Positions 7,533 to 15,927 of a stretch of 20,396 bases of DNA are shown here, in pieces. The position numbers were made by a program, and so were the translations under genes. The stretch comes from Opitutia bacterium (GTDB lineage Bacteria; Verrucomicrobiota; Verrucomicrobiia; Opitutales; Seribacteraceae), in the NCBI GenBank assembly GCA_018646565.1, contig JABGUO010000270.1:1-20396 (forward strand), given 5' to 3'. The stretch's first letter is position 1, and the number at the start of each line of letters is the position of its first letter. The notes under the pieces were generated by a model that searched no databases, was not told where the DNA came from, and saw nothing but the letters and a program-made list of their open reading frames with translations.

Positions 7533-8108
7533 TTAAACTCTTCTTCTCTTAGGTGCTCGGCACCCGTTGTGGGGAACTGGAGTAACATCGAGAATAGAAG
7601 AAACACTGAAACCAAGACTCTGTAGGGCTCGAATTGCAGAATCACGACCCATCCCAGGTCCTTTTACCTTAACTAAAACCTCTTTCATACCATGGGACAT
7701 TGCTACTTTTCCGGCGTCTTGAGTAACTACTTGAGCAGCGTAAGCTGTGGATTTTCTGGACCCGCGGAAATTACATTTACCAGAACTAGACCATGAAATT
7801 ACATTGCCCTTCATGTCGGTAAAAGAAACTTTTGTATTATTAAAAGTAGCGACTACATAACAAATTCCGGAGGTAATATTCTTGCTGCCTTTAGCCTTTC
7901 GAATTTTAACCTGTTCAATATTGGCACCAAGTAAGTCTGCTGCTGTCTCTTCCTTCTTTTCTGTTTTCTCTGCTTTCTCGGGATTATCAGAAGTGCTTAC
8001 CTCAGGACTCTTTTCCGCTTTTGGTTCGTCAACCTTCTTAACTTGATCAGTTTTGACTGCATCATCTACAGTTTCAACTGGTTTATCTTTTTTTTCTTCT
8101 TCGCTCAT
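7533..8108 (-). CDS. rpsK: 30S ribosomal protein S11 (uS11) with charged N-terminal extension
   Basis: S11 sits on the 30S platform near the mRNA exit and the 16S 3' end. The conserved core starts near residue 68 ([15 protein letters not shown]) and includes [36 protein letters not shown] and the C-terminal [13 protein letters not shown], all typical. The gene as called encodes 191 aa against about 129 in the family; the extra 60 or so N-terminal residues are Lys/Glu/Pro/Thr/Ser-rich and probably disordered. I chose the ATG at 8108 (MSEEEKKD); an ATG at 8138 is in frame but would overlap rpsM by 20 bp and adds an unrelated [10 protein letters not shown]. No Shine-Dalgarno is visible. Gap to rpsM is 10 bp. 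Confidence 0.95.
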   Translation of the reverse strand: MSEEEKKDKPVETVDDAVKTDQVKKVDEPKAEKSPEVSTSDNPEKAEKTEKKEETAADLLGANIEQVKIRKAKGSKNITSGICYVVATFNNTKVSFTDMKGNVISWSSSGKCNFRGSRKSTAYAAQVVTQDAGKVAMSHGMKEVLVKVKGPGMGRDSAIRALQSLGFSVSSILDVTPVPHNGCRAPKRRRV

Positions 8109-8118
8109 TGTAAAAAAA

Positions 8119-8493
8119 TTATGCTTTTCTAACCACACCTACGGTTTTACGCCCACCTTTTCGAGTACGAGCATTTGTAATAGTTCTTTGTCCTCTAACT
8201 GGTAAACCGCGTTGATGCCTCAAACCTCGATAGCAACGAATACTTTGTAAACGCTTGAGATTGTTGGTAACTGCACGACGTAAATCACCCTCAACCATAA
8301 TTTTTTGATCGATGATGTAATTACTAATAAGACTGATCTCTTGCTCGTTAAGTTCCTGAGTTCGACGATCAGGGTCGATCCCGGTGACCTCAAGTATCTT
8401 TTTAGCACGGGTTGGACCGACGCCATAAATGTATCTCAAAGAAAATTCAATTTTCTTTCTATTTGGAATATCTACTCCGAGCAATCTAGCCAT
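8119..8493 (-). CDS. rpsM: 30S ribosomal protein S13 (uS13)
   Basis: Small-subunit head protein forming bridges to the 50S subunit and touching P-site tRNA with its C-terminal tail. 124 aa with the family's start [10 protein letters not shown], the helix-two-turn-helix region [13 protein letters not shown] (22-34) and the basic tail [16 protein letters not shown] followed by NARTRKG. First gene of the alpha operon, 33 bp after secY. In most bacteria infA and/or rpmJ lie between secY and rpsM; there is no room for either here. No ribosome-binding site is visible upstream of the ATG. Confidence 0.98.
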   Translation of the reverse strand: MARLLGVDIPNRKKIEFSLRYIYGVGPTRAKKILEVTGIDPDRRTQELNEQEISLISNYIIDQKIMVEGDLRRAVTNNLKRLQSIRCYRGLRHQRGLPVRGQRTITNARTRKGGRKTVGVVRKA

Positions 8494-8526
8494 AATATTA
8501 TATCTGTTGAGGTTAAATTTTTTTGA

Positions 8527-10083
8527 TCAAGTACTCTTTAATATGAACCCGACGAGTCCAAGTAAGAATAATGCTATTGCGATAAAAATTAAAGGGCGCC
8601 ATTGCGCTTCAAAGTCTTTCAGTTCAAGGGATTCTATTCCCTGACTGTTGCTCGATGATCTTCCACGAATTCGTCCCTTGCGAAGGAAGCCATCGTAATG
8701 TCTTTGCAGAAGAAATGTTTCAAGTTGGCGCATCGTATCTAACACAACGCCCACAATAATAAGCATTCCAGTACCGCCAAAAAAGGTCGCTACATTATAT
8801 GAAACATTCGCCGTTTTAAAAATAAAATCCGGGAAGACTGCAATGGCGGTCAAGAATATAGCACCCGCTAATGTCAACCGAGTCATTACGAAATCTAGAA
8901 AACGAGCGGTATGCTCACCTGGGCGAACACCAGGAACATATCCACCATTCTTTTTCAGATCATCGGCAATTTGAACGGGTTTAAACATTATAGATACCCA
9001 AAAATAACTAAATACGAGAATTAAACCACCATATACAATGTAGTAAAACCAACCGCGACTTGCGAAAACATTTGCAAGATCAATTGCCCAATTAGTTTCT
9101 GAAGGGGAATCTGCTATTGCTGCTCCTAGTGTACGAAGCAATTGGGCAGGAAACATCAGAATGGCACTTGCAAAAATTACAGGCATTACTCCTGCATAAT
9201 TCACCTTAAGTGGGAGGAAAGAGCTCTGTCCCCCGAAAACCTTTCGTCCTACCATTCTTTTGGCATACTGAACAGGAATTTTACGCTGGGCTTGTGTAAC
9301 TGCGATAATACCACCAACAACAACTAGAAAGAGACCCACCATTAGCAGGGCTTTTACGATCACCATATTGTCACCAGCAGGAGCTAAAAATATAAGAGCA
9401 TAAGCGTCAGCGAGGGCTTTGGGAAGATCAGATAAAATTCCTACGGTTATTAATAAAGAAATTCCATTTCCAATACCACGCTGTGTTATCTGTTCCCCTA
9501 ACCACATCAAAATTAAGGACCCAGTTGTAAGGAAAATAATTGTAGTAATTAAAAATATGGAAGGAGAGGTAGCCACAACTATTGCACCGAGCGGTTTTCC
9601 ATCTAAACCGATTTCGGCAGGATTGAAGCCTTGAATAAGACTGCCCGGACTATCTCGTAGAGCTAATGCCAGTAATCCACCCTGTATAAGACAAATTACT
9701 ATTGTTAGATATCTCGTATATTGAGATATCTTTTGCCTACCCGGTTCACCTTCCTGCTGAAGTCTTGCTAATTGTGGGAAAACAGCACCCATCAATTGCA
9801 TTATGATAGATGCACTGATGTAGGGCATTATTCCTAAGGCAAATAGGGCACCATTAAGTAATGCCCCACCAGTAAACATATTGTAAAACCCAAGAATGTC
9901 GTTACCTTCAGTCTCACTCCTTGATTGCTCTCTTAGTTCAAAAAACTCCTTAATTGGAGAAGGATCAACACCGGGCAGAGGGATATTTGCCCCAACGCGA
10001 GCAATAAAAAGAAGAGCCAGGGTGAAGAAAATCTTCTGCCTTAGTTCAGGAATTTTTAAACAATTTGTAAATGCTGAAAGCAT
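8527..10083 (-). CDS. secY: Protein translocase subunit SecY with extra C-terminal hydrophobic segment
   Basis: Central channel of the Sec translocon in the inner membrane. 518 aa, longer than the roughly 430-445 usual. It starts with the family signature (LSAF, IPELRQKIFFTLALL, PLPGVD) and carries the second-helix region GIMPYISASIIMQL, the cytoplasmic loop AQRKIPVQYAKR with Arg-rich ends, and GGYVPGVRPGEHTARFLD; these fit the ten canonical membrane helices. The usual end (FLRKGRIRGR, to residue 475) is followed by 43 more residues, including a strongly hydrophobic stretch at about 497-515 that could be an eleventh helix. The stop is TGA, unusual among the neighbours. It follows rplO by 21 bp; adk and map, often next, are absent. 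Confidence 0.97.
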   Translation of the reverse strand: MLSAFTNCLKIPELRQKIFFTLALLFIARVGANIPLPGVDPSPIKEFFELREQSRSETEGNDILGFYNMFTGGALLNGALFALGIMPYISASIIMQLMGAVFPQLARLQQEGEPGRQKISQYTRYLTIVICLIQGGLLALALRDSPGSLIQGFNPAEIGLDGKPLGAIVVATSPSIFLITTIIFLTTGSLILMWLGEQITQRGIGNGISLLITVGILSDLPKALADAYALIFLAPAGDNMVIVKALLMVGLFLVVVGGIIAVTQAQRKIPVQYAKRMVGRKVFGGQSSFLPLKVNYAGVMPVIFASAILMFPAQLLRTLGAAIADSPSETNWAIDLANVFASRGWFYYIVYGGLILVFSYFWVSIMFKPVQIADDLKKNGGYVPGVRPGEHTARFLDFVMTRLTLAGAIFLTAIAVFPDFIFKTANVSYNVATFFGGTGMLIIVGVVLDTMRQLETFLLQRHYDGFLRKGRIRGRSSSNSQGIESLELKDFEAQWRPLIFIAIALFLLGLVGFILKST

Positions 10084-10104
10084 GCTCGCAATAGAAAGTT
10101 AAAA

Positions 10105-10536
10105 TTATTCGGATACGGTGCCGCCTGCAGCTACAATTTTATCTTTTGCGGACTTGGATATCTGGTCCACTTTAACGATAAAAGCTTTCTTAACATCACC
10201 AGTCCCAAGAAGCTTAACAACAGTAGAATTAGATCTAATCAAACCTGCATTTATGAGGGATTCGAGATCTACCTTGTCCGAAGATAACTTTTCTAACTCA
10301 TTTAAGTTCACTATCGCACACGGTGTTTGGAACCTAGTACGATTGAAACCTCTTTGGGGAAGTTTTCTAAAAAGTGGCATCTGTCCACCTTCAAAGCCAG
10401 CTCTTAAAGAGTAGCCTGAACGCGCACCTGCACCTTTGTGCCCACGACCAGAAGTTTTTCCGTGACCATTTCCATGGCCTCTGCCTATGCACCTTTTCTT
10501 GCGATTTGCTCCAGCTGGAATTTCATTTTCTTTCAT
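10105..10536 (-). CDS. rplO: 50S ribosomal protein L15 (uL15)
   Basis: Large-subunit protein needed for late 50S assembly. From the ATG at 10536 it has 143 aa, with the glycine/arginine-rich rRNA-binding N-terminus (KKRCIGRGHGNGHGKTSGRG) and the region FEGGQMPLFRKLPQRGF that identifies the family. An in-frame ATG at 10683 would run through the rpsE coding region for 134 bp and add 49 unrelated residues, so I rejected it. Only 13 bp separate it from rpsE, so rpmD (L30), normally located between these genes, is missing. Gap to secY is 21 bp. Confidence 0.97.
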   Translation of the reverse strand: MKENEIPAGANRKKRCIGRGHGNGHGKTSGRGHKGAGARSGYSLRAGFEGGQMPLFRKLPQRGFNRTRFQTPCAIVNLNELEKLSSDKVDLESLINAGLIRSNSTVVKLLGTGDVKKAFIVKVDQISKSAKDKIVAAGGTVSE

Positions 10537-10549
10537 GATATTATAAAAT

Positions 10550-11137
10550 TTAGGCAGAAACTTCAGTTGTTTCAGGAACGGCAACTGGTAAAGGCTTGGG
10601 AGTTTCCATGTAAGAGGGGCCCTTAACTTCTTCACCTCGGATGTTAGAAATTGTTTTGGGTGTTCTAAGCTGAAGTAGTCCATTCATAGTTGCAGAAACT
10701 ACTGACAATTGATTGTTAGATCCGAGTGACTTAGAGAGAATGTTTTTTACACCTGCAGCTTCAAGAACAGCTCTCACCCCTCCGCCAGCGATAATACCAG
10801 TTCCCTGACGTGCTGGTTTTAACAACACCTTCCCTCCATCATAAATTCCTACGATCTGATGCGGTACAGTATCACCATAAACTGCAACATTCTTCATCGC
10901 TTTTTTAGCCTTATCAGTTCCCTTGCGAATTGCATCAGGAACCATCTGTGCCTTACCGTAGCCAAAACCAACTTTTCCTTTTTGGTCGCCTACTACAACA
11001 AGGGCAGCAAAACTAAAACGTCGTCCACCTTTAACTACTTTAGCACAACGATTAATGTGAACCACTTTCTCAAAAAGTTCAGGTTCATCCTTGTTTACTT
11101 CAGGTAATTTCTTATTTCTTCGATTCGGTTTACTCAT
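10550..11137 (-). CDS. rpsE: 30S ribosomal protein S5 (uS5)
   Basis: Small-subunit protein involved in mRNA helicase activity at the entry channel and translational fidelity. 195 aa. The N-terminal double-stranded-RNA-binding fold contains [20 protein letters not shown] and [15 protein letters not shown]; the C-terminal domain has [23 protein letters not shown] short poorly conserved tail (about residues 178-195) rich in Pro, Glu and Val follows the core. Position between rplR (6 bp gap) and rplO (13 bp gap) is canonical apart from the missing rpmD. Confidence 0.98.
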   Translation of the reverse strand: MSKPNRRNKKLPEVNKDEPELFEKVVHINRCAKVVKGGRRFSFAALVVVGDQKGKVGFGYGKAQMVPDAIRKGTDKAKKAMKNVAVYGDTVPHQIVGIYDGGKVLLKPARQGTGIIAGGGVRAVLEAAGVKNILSKSLGSNNQLSVVSATMNGLLQLRTPKTISNIRGEEVKGPSYMETPKPLPVAVPETTEVSA

Positions 11138-11143
11138 GGTAAT

Positions 11144-11500
11144 TTAAAATTTTAATCCTTGTTCGCGTATTGCATCTGCAAACGCTTTTACGCACCCGTG
11201 ATACTTCCGACCGGAACGGTCAAAGACAATTGATTTGTAGCCCTTTGCTTTAATTTGTTCGCCAACGGCAACTCCAAGTTTTTGGGCTCCTGCCACATTG
11301 GGTAGTAAGTCCTTGAAGTCGGAATGGGTAGTCGCAACACCAAGAACAGTGTGACCTAATTCATCGTCAATACACTGGGCATGAATGTTTTTGTTTGTAA
11401 ACCTAACAGCAACGCGAGGTCTTTCGGCTGTACCGTTTACCTTTTTACGTATTCGCCAACGACGTTTCTGTGCTAATTCTTTTTTCTTTGAAAGTTTCAT
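11144..11500 (-). CDS. rplR: 50S ribosomal protein L18 (uL18)
   Basis: Binds 5S rRNA together with L5 and L25-type proteins in the central protuberance. 118 aa, the family's normal length, with the basic N-terminus KKKELAQKRRWRIRKKV, the RPRVAVRFTNKNIHAQ strand and the C-terminal VFDRSGRKYHGCVKAFADA that is diagnostic. Tight spacing (8 bp from rplF, 6 bp to rpsE) indicates coupled translation. Confidence 0.97.
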   Translation of the reverse strand: MKLSKKKELAQKRRWRIRKKVNGTAERPRVAVRFTNKNIHAQCIDDELGHTVLGVATTHSDFKDLLPNVAGAQKLGVAVGEQIKAKGYKSIVFDRSGRKYHGCVKAFADAIREQGLKF

Positions 11501-11508
11501 TATACTAA

Positions 11509-12045
11509 TTAAGCAGATTTTTTACCTTCTTTTCGACGAACATATTCACCGAGTATTCGAACGCCCTTACCTTTATAAGGCTCGACAGGATAATAACTTT
11601 TGATTTCAGCAGCAACTTGTCCCACTTTCTGTTTATCGGCACCTTCAACAAGGATTTTTACATTGTCCGAAACTGTTACAGTAACACCTTCGGGAATATC
11701 GTGTAAGATTGGGTGCGAGTATCCGAGTTCCAAATCAATCTTTGTACCCTTCACTGTTGCTCGAAAACCTACACCCTCAATCAGTAGGTTTTTACTGTAA
11801 GGTTTATTCACACCTTGCACCATATTTGCAATGATAGAACGTACAGTGCCATAATTAGCTTGGGCAGATCGTGAACTGTCAGTTGGTTTGATGACTACTG
11901 TGTCTTCATTCTTTGTAATTTGTGCTAAGGGTGAAAACTCCTGAGTGATGTCACCCTTTGGACCCTTCACGCGGACACTTTGGCCGTCAATTGTTACATC
12001 GACACCGGACGGGATTACTACGGGAACTTTTCCTATTCTGCTCAT
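11509..12045 (-). CDS. rplF: 50S ribosomal protein L6 (uL6)
   Basis: Large-subunit protein near the L7/L12 stalk base and the factor-binding site. 178 aa, two tandem alpha/beta repeats. Visible landmarks are MSRIGKVPVVIPSGV at the start, VRVKGPKGDI, LLIEGVGFRATVKG and the signature PYKGKGVRILGE(Y)VRRKEGKK at the C-terminus. It lies 19 bp after rpsH and 8 bp before rplR as in the standard spc operon. The leader TTTATTTATAATTCCCC has no Shine-Dalgarno match. Confidence 0.98.
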   Translation of the reverse strand: MSRIGKVPVVIPSGVDVTIDGQSVRVKGPKGDITQEFSPLAQITKNEDTVVIKPTDSSRSAQANYGTVRSIIANMVQGVNKPYSKNLLIEGVGFRATVKGTKIDLELGYSHPILHDIPEGVTVTVSDNVKILVEGADKQKVGQVAAEIKSYYPVEPYKGKGVRILGEYVRRKEGKKSA

Positions 12046-12064
12046 GGGGAATTATAAATAAATG

Positions 12065-12463
12065 TTACCAAACGCTACAGAGGATTTCACCTCCGAGCTT
12101 ATTTTTTCTTGCTGTCTTGTCGTCGATGATGCCGCTCGGAGTACTCAGGATAGAAATACCTAATCCACCAAGCACACGGGGTATTTCTCGATACCCACAA
12201 TAAGTACGCCTTCCCGGTGTACTTACTCTATTAATTCCTCTTATGGCATGCTGACCATCAACATACTTCAATGTAATTTGAATATTCTTGTGACCATTTT
12301 CAGCAGATTGTTCATCACAATTTGCAACAAAGCCACGAGATTTGAGAATTTTTGCAATCCCAACGCGAAGGTTTGAATGAGGGTAGGAGCATGTACTCTT
12401 TCCAGCACTACCTGCGTTTCGTATTACGGTTATAAAATCGCCTATTGTATCGTGAACTGACAT
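12065..12463 (-). CDS. rpsH: 30S ribosomal protein S8 (uS8)
   Basis: 16S rRNA central-domain binder; in enterobacteria it represses the spc operon by binding an rRNA-like hairpin near rplE. 132 aa with DTIGDFITVIRNAG at the N-terminus, LRVGIAKILKSRGF, and the conserved C-terminal half GLGISILSTPSGIIDDKTAR with a terminal GGEILCSVW (the WxGE-type end of the family is slightly varied). I could not see an S8-site-like hairpin in the 33-bp rplX-rplE gap by eye. Gap to rpsN is 22 bp. Confidence 0.97.
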   Translation of the reverse strand: MSVHDTIGDFITVIRNAGSAGKSTCSYPHSNLRVGIAKILKSRGFVANCDEQSAENGHKNIQITLKYVDGQHAIRGINRVSTPGRRTYCGYREIPRVLGGLGISILSTPSGIIDDKTARKNKLGGEILCSVW

Positions 12464-12485
12464 AATTTTTAGGGTTAGATAAGAT

Positions 12486-12791
12486 CTACCAAGATGCTTT
12501 AATTACACCTGGTATTTTGCCCTGGAGAGCAAGCTCACGAAATGAAATTCTAGAGAGTCCAAATTTGCGAATCGTGGCGCGGGGACGCCCCGTTAGTGTA
12601 CATCGATTAACTAAACGAACAGGAGAAGAGTTTTTAGGTAATTTTGTAAGCTTTGCTTGGGCTTTGTAAAAATCCTCTTCTGAAGTTTCAGGGTTAGATA
12701 AAATATTTTTAAGCGCAGTCCGTTTTGATGCATATTGTGCAACAAGTCTCTCGCGCTTTTTATTTCTGTGAATAACTGATTTCTTGGCCAT
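12486..12791 (-). CDS. rpsN: 30S ribosomal protein S14 (uS14), long zinc-free type
   Basis: Small-subunit head protein. At 101 aa it is the long form; the short form is 61 aa with two CxxC zinc pairs, which are absent here (a single Cys occurs in [10 protein letters not shown]). The N-terminus [17 protein letters not shown] and the C-terminal region [20 protein letters not shown] with final KASW are diagnostic. Located between rplE (11 bp) and rpsH (22 bp), the normal place. Zinc-independent S14 together with zinc-independent S4 means no zinc-binding r-protein is encoded in this cluster. Confidence 0.98.
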   Translation of the reverse strand: MAKKSVIHRNKKRERLVAQYASKRTALKNILSNPETSEEDFYKAQAKLTKLPKNSSPVRLVNRCTLTGRPRATIRKFGLSRISFRELALQGKIPGVIKASW

Positions 12792-12802
12792 GATAAAAGT
12801 GT

Positions 12803-13378
12803 TTAAGCAGCTTCCTGCTGATTTGATGAGTCTGAAGAATTCTTGCGAAACGGCATTCCGAGTAATTTGAGAAGTTCACTACCATCTGCGTCATTATTGG
12901 CAGAGGTTACAATTGAAATATCTAATCCTGTATTAGTTCGTTGGCGTTCCACATTTATTTCAGGAAAAATACTGTGGTCTATTATTCCCAAGGTGTAATT
13001 ACCAGAACCATCAAGCTTAGCGGGGACACCACGGAAGTCACGGATATTAGGTAGCGAAATAGCAATTAAGCGTAATAGAAAATCCCACATTACATTACCA
13101 CGCAATGTAACCTTAATTCCAACTGGCATGCCCTCTCTTAACTTAAAATTAGAAACACTCATTTTGGCACGAATAACGATTGGTGCTTGGCCCGACAACG
13201 CCGTCATGTCCTTTCTAAGTTCTTCAATTCCATTTTTATCAAGTTCAGCACCGAAAGAACTATTAAGTACTACTTTTTCGATCTTTGGCACTTGATGTAC
13301 ATTCTTCAGTCCACGGCTTTTTAGTAAAGCTGGTGCAACTTCGTCTATATAAATTTTTTTTAGTTCAGGTATATTCAT
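12803..13378 (-). CDS. rplE: 50S ribosomal protein L5 (uL5)
   Basis: Binds 5S rRNA and contacts P-site tRNA in the central protuberance. 191 aa against about 180 in the family; the surplus is a C-terminal Ser/Asn/Gln-rich tail (roughly residues 178-191). Conserved pieces are the N-terminal [33 protein letters not shown], the segment [10 protein letters not shown] and DHSIFPEI. Its 33-bp leader is one of the longer gaps in the spc part, AT-rich, without Shine-Dalgarno or clear structure. Confidence 0.97.
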   Translation of the reverse strand: MNIPELKKIYIDEVAPALLKSRGLKNVHQVPKIEKVVLNSSFGAELDKNGIEELRKDMTALSGQAPIVIRAKMSVSNFKLREGMPVGIKVTLRGNVMWDFLLRLIAISLPNIRDFRGVPAKLDGSGNYTLGIIDHSIFPEINVERQRTNTGLDISIVTSANNDADGSELLKLLGMPFRKNSSDSSNQQEAA

Positions 13379-13411
13379 GAATCAATAATTCAGTATTTAT
13401 GCTACAAAGTA

Positions 13412-13648
13412 TTACTTGTTTTTGGAGTCGGTTCTGCGAACATTCGAAAAATGCAAAGAAGCCTCTCTTTCGATAATAGCACCTTGTGGATTATCTTGAG
13501 TTTTTTTCTCATGTTTTTTGATCATATTCACGCCCTCCACAATTACTCGGTTTTTTTCCCGAAGCATTTGTAAGATTTTGCCTTTGTTGCCTTTATGATC
13601 TCCAGATATGACGACAACTTCGTCCCCTTTTTTAAGTTTGTTTGCCAT
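13412..13648 (-). CDS. rplX: 50S ribosomal protein L24 (uL24), short
   Basis: Assembly-initiator protein of the 50S subunit near the tunnel exit. The 78-aa protein is a little shorter than the usual 100 or so but retains the KOW motif (KGDEVVVISGDHKGNKGKIL, residues 7-26) and VIVEGVNMIKKHEK. The C-terminal part ends soon after ASLHFSNVRR, lacking the terminal strands found in longer homologues. The ATG follows the rplN stop by 2 bp; a weak TGAGGT lies in the end of rplN upstream. Confidence 0.96.
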   Translation of the reverse strand: MANKLKKGDEVVVISGDHKGNKGKILQMLREKNRVIVEGVNMIKKHEKKTQDNPQGAIIEREASLHFSNVRRTDSKNK

Positions 13649-13650
13649 AA

Positions 13651-14013
13651 TTAAAGTACCTCAGGGGCTAATGAAATTATTTTCATATATTTTTGCCTTA
13701 GTTCTCGTGCAACTGGTCCAAATATTCGAGTTCCCTTAGGAGTTCCATCATTATTAACGATGACAACTGCGTTTTCATCAAAGCGTAAATAGCTACCATC
13801 TCTTCTGCGGACCGCTGTTTTGGTTCGCACGACAAGAGCACGAACTACAGTCCCTTTTTTAACTGCAGAATCGGTTGTACATTCCTTGACATGACAAACA
13901 ATAATATCGCCGATAGATGCAGTTTTTTTGTTTTGGCCTATTCGTCTAATCATGCGAACTTTTTTGGCACCTGTGTTATCTGCTACTTCTAGCCTACTCA
14001 GTAATTGTATCAT
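13651..14013 (-). CDS. rplN: 50S ribosomal protein L14 (uL14)
   Basis: Large-subunit protein at the interface, forming an intersubunit bridge with L19. 120 aa, family length, highly conserved: [48 protein letters not shown], and the ending [13 protein letters not shown] then [11 protein letters not shown]. Gaps of 7 bp to rpsQ and 2 bp to rplX indicate tight coupling. Confidence 0.98.
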   Translation of the reverse strand: MIQLLSRLEVADNTGAKKVRMIRRIGQNKKTASIGDIIVCHVKECTTDSAVKKGTVVRALVVRTKTAVRRRDGSYLRFDENAVVIVNNDGTPKGTRIFGPVARELRQKYMKIISLAPEVL

Positions 14014-14020
14014 GGCTAAA

Positions 14021-14293
14021 TTATGCTACGGGGGCTTTTTCTAATACTTCAAGAACACGCCATCTCTTTAACTTACTCATTGGTCTTGTTACAATGATCT
14101 TAATCTTATCACCAACGGATGTGATGTTTTCTTCATCATGTACATGGACAGTTGTTTTTCTACGAATTTCCTTTTTATAAAGCGGGTGAGGAGTTTTGTA
14201 TTCATAAACAACCTTTATGGATTTATCTCCAGTCTTTGCACGGACAAAACCGATCAATTCCTTACGATTATTTCTAACATCTTCTGTGGTCAT
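14021..14293 (-). CDS. rpsQ: 30S ribosomal protein S17 (uS17)
   Basis: Small OB-fold protein that binds the 5' domain of 16S rRNA. 90 aa with the family motifs [18 protein letters not shown] (12-29), the [20 protein letters not shown] loop, and [20 protein letters not shown]. Start ATG at 14293 lies 12 bp after rpmC, and the stop is 7 bp before rplN. A normal member of the S10 operon. Confidence 0.97.
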   Translation of the reverse strand: MTTEDVRNNRKELIGFVRAKTGDKSIKVVYEYKTPHPLYKKEIRRKTTVHVHDEENITSVGDKIKIIVTRPMSKLKRWRVLEVLEKAPVA

Positions 14294-14305
14294 AAAATTG
14301 TGTGT

Positions 14306-14503
14306 TTAAGCAGATTGTGCTTTATTAGCCGAAAGGGTGGTTAAAATTTTGGCCCTATCTCTACGGATGCTTTTAATCAAGTGTGGTTTTTCAACTTGAC
14401 CGGTTTGCTTCCTGATTTGGAGTTGTAGGAGTTCTTCTCCTAATTCTCGAAACTTCTTATTAAGTTCCGTTACTGTTAATTCTTTGATTTCTGAGATTTT
14501 CAT
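14306..14503 (-). CDS. rpmC: 50S ribosomal protein L29 (uL29)
   Basis: Small helical hairpin protein near the tunnel exit, part of the docking platform for trigger factor and SRP. From the ATG at 14503 it has 65 aa, the family length, beginning MKISEIKELTVTEL and containing LGEELLQLQIRKQTGQVEKP and IRRDRAKILTTL. An in-frame ATG at 14566 would overlap the end of rplP by 53 bp and add 21 unrelated residues, so I rejected it. Gap to rplP is 10 bp. Confidence 0.97.
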   Translation of the reverse strand: MKISEIKELTVTELNKKFRELGEELLQLQIRKQTGQVEKPHLIKSIRRDRAKILTTLSANKAQSA

Positions 14504-14513
14504 TGTCCAAATA

Positions 14514-14936
14514 TTAGAATGATTGTTGACGCTGAACCAATCGACAACGAAATGGTAATTTAGCATCGGCTAGTCCCAAAGCTTCTCGAGCGAGTGTAAG
14601 AGAACAACCTGCAATTTCAAAAAGAACATGACCAGGTTTTACAACTGCAACCCAATGATCTACAGGACCCTTACCCTTACCTTGACGAGTTTCAGCGGGC
14701 TTCTTAGTAACTGGCTTGTGGGGAAACACACGAATCCAAACTTTGCCCTTTCTCTTTAAATGACGATTAATCGACACACGAGCAGCTTCAATTTGATTGG
14801 ATGTCATCCTACCACGGGAAAGAGATTGGATACCAAACTCACCAAAAGAAACTTTATTGCCTTTGGAAGCGGTGCCACGGACACGACCCTTGAAAACTTT
14901 TCTAAACTTAGTACGGGATGGAAGTAATTTTGGCAT
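14514..14936 (-). CDS. rplP: 50S ribosomal protein L16 (uL16)
   Basis: Late-assembly protein that positions A-site tRNA near the peptidyl-transferase centre. 140 aa with [15 protein letters not shown] at the start, [20 protein letters not shown] (31-50), [20 protein letters not shown] and [17 protein letters not shown]. The arginine hydroxylated in E. coli (R81) is present as Arg84, though the following Met is Gln. The start overlaps nothing; rpsC ends 11 bp upstream and rpmC begins 10 bp downstream. Confidence 0.98.
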   Translation of the reverse strand: MPKLLPSRTKFRKVFKGRVRGTASKGNKVSFGEFGIQSLSRGRMTSNQIEAARVSINRHLKRKGKVWIRVFPHKPVTKKPAETRQGKGKGPVDHWVAVVKPGHVLFEIAGCSLTLAREALGLADAKLPFRCRLVQRQQSF

Positions 14937-14947
14937 AACTTACAATA

Positions 14948-15583
14948 TTAGAAAATTTTGTCTTCGTCCTTAAGGCAGATCCAACATTTGATCCCAATGA
15001 TACCGTAGACAGTATTAGCTTCAACAAGACCGTAATCAATATTTTCACGAAGGGTGTGAAGTGGAACTCTTCCCTCTCGTGTCTGTTCGGTTCTTGCAAT
15101 GTCTGCACCACCAAGTCGACCAGCGCATTGGATTCGGATGCCTTCAGCACCCATTGACATGGTTGTTTGAACTGCTTTTTTCATGGCACGACGGAATGCA
15201 ATCCTACGCTCCAATTGTAATGCTACATTTTCTGCAACGAGTGAAGCAACTAGATCAGGTTTTTTTATTTCCTGTATCTCAAGACGGATGTCCTTGCTGA
15301 TTGTACGATTTAAGGAGTCTCGTAAAGTATCTAGCTCCTGGCCTTTTCGGCCTATTACGATACCTGGGCGTGCAGTCCAAATTGTGACCCTGGTTCGTGT
15401 AGAAGCTCTTTCGATGACTACTCTAGGGACTGAAGCAAAACGAAGTTTCTTTTTGAGAAACCCACGAATTAAATTATCTTCCTCTAGAAACTTTGAATAA
15501 TCATGTTTGTTCGCGTACCATCGAGCACTCCAGTTGCGCCTGACACCTAAACGAAAACCTATTGGATTTACTTTTTGTCCCAT
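14948..15583 (-). CDS. rpsC: 30S ribosomal protein S3 (uS3)
   Basis: Head protein at the mRNA entry channel with helicase function. 211 aa from the ATG at 15583. Landmarks: [27 protein letters not shown], the KH domain with [19 protein letters not shown], and the C-terminal domain with [27 protein letters not shown] split over two blocks and ending [10 protein letters not shown] longer in-frame ATG at 15664 would overlap rplV by 76 bp and adds 27 non-homologous residues; rejected. Five bp separate it from rplV. Confidence 0.98.
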   Translation of the reverse strand: MGQKVNPIGFRLGVRRNWSARWYANKHDYSKFLEEDNLIRGFLKKKLRFASVPRVVIERASTRTRVTIWTARPGIVIGRKGQELDTLRDSLNRTISKDIRLEIQEIKKPDLVASLVAENVALQLERRIAFRRAMKKAVQTTMSMGAEGIRIQCAGRLGGADIARTEQTREGRVPLHTLRENIDYGLVEANTVYGIIGIKCWICLKDEDKIF

Positions 15584-15588
15584 AATAA

Positions 15589-15924
15589 TTAAGCTTCGTC
15601 TGTTAAAACAATGTAGAGATGACTCATTCTCTTTTTGTAAGGATGTGATGAACCACGTGCACAAGGTCTAAATCTTTTGAGTGCAGGTCCTTCTTCAACA
15701 ATTGCTTTACTAATAATTAAATCGTCAGCATTCAAATTAGAGTTATTTTCAGCATTTGCCATTGCGGATTTTAAAGTTTTGTCGAGCATACGAGCTGCTT
15801 TTCGAGGAATATACTTAAGCAGGGAAACTGCCTCTGTTGCTTTCTTTCCGGGTAAAATACGAGCCACTTCTCGAGCCTTCTTGGGAGAAATTCTCATGTA
15901 TTTAGAATATGATTTTACTTCCAT
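15589..15924 (-). CDS. rplV: 50S ribosomal protein L22 (uL22)
   Basis: Lines the polypeptide exit tunnel with a long beta-hairpin whose tip, with L4, forms the constriction. 111 aa. Family features are [17 protein letters not shown], the [19 protein letters not shown] helix, NAENNSNLN, and the hairpin region [20 protein letters not shown] (78-97). Only 3 bp follow rpsS and 5 bp precede rpsC. Hairpin length looks normal, so I see no sign of the deletions associated with macrolide resistance. Confidence 0.98.
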   Translation of the reverse strand: MEVKSYSKYMRISPKKAREVARILPGKKATEAVSLLKYIPRKAARMLDKTLKSAMANAENNSNLNADDLIISKAIVEEGPALKRFRPCARGSSHPYKKRMSHLYIVLTDEA

Positions 15925-15927
15925 GAT

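Noticed and set aside
8109..8138. Longer rpsK start at 8138
   Set aside because: It overlaps rpsM and adds an [10 protein letters not shown] segment unlike the charged extension; the 8108 ATG fits the operon spacing better, though this is not proven.
10537..10683. Longer rplO start at 10683
   Set aside because: It would run through the end of rpsE and add residues that no L15 has; the ATG at 10536 gives the conserved N-terminus.
14504..14566. Longer rpmC start at 14566
   Set aside because: It overlaps rplP; MKISEIKEL at 14503 gives the standard 65-aa L29.
15584..15664. Longer rpsC start at 15664
   Set aside because: It overlaps rplV by 76 bp; [13 protein letters not shown] at 15583 is the universal S3 start.
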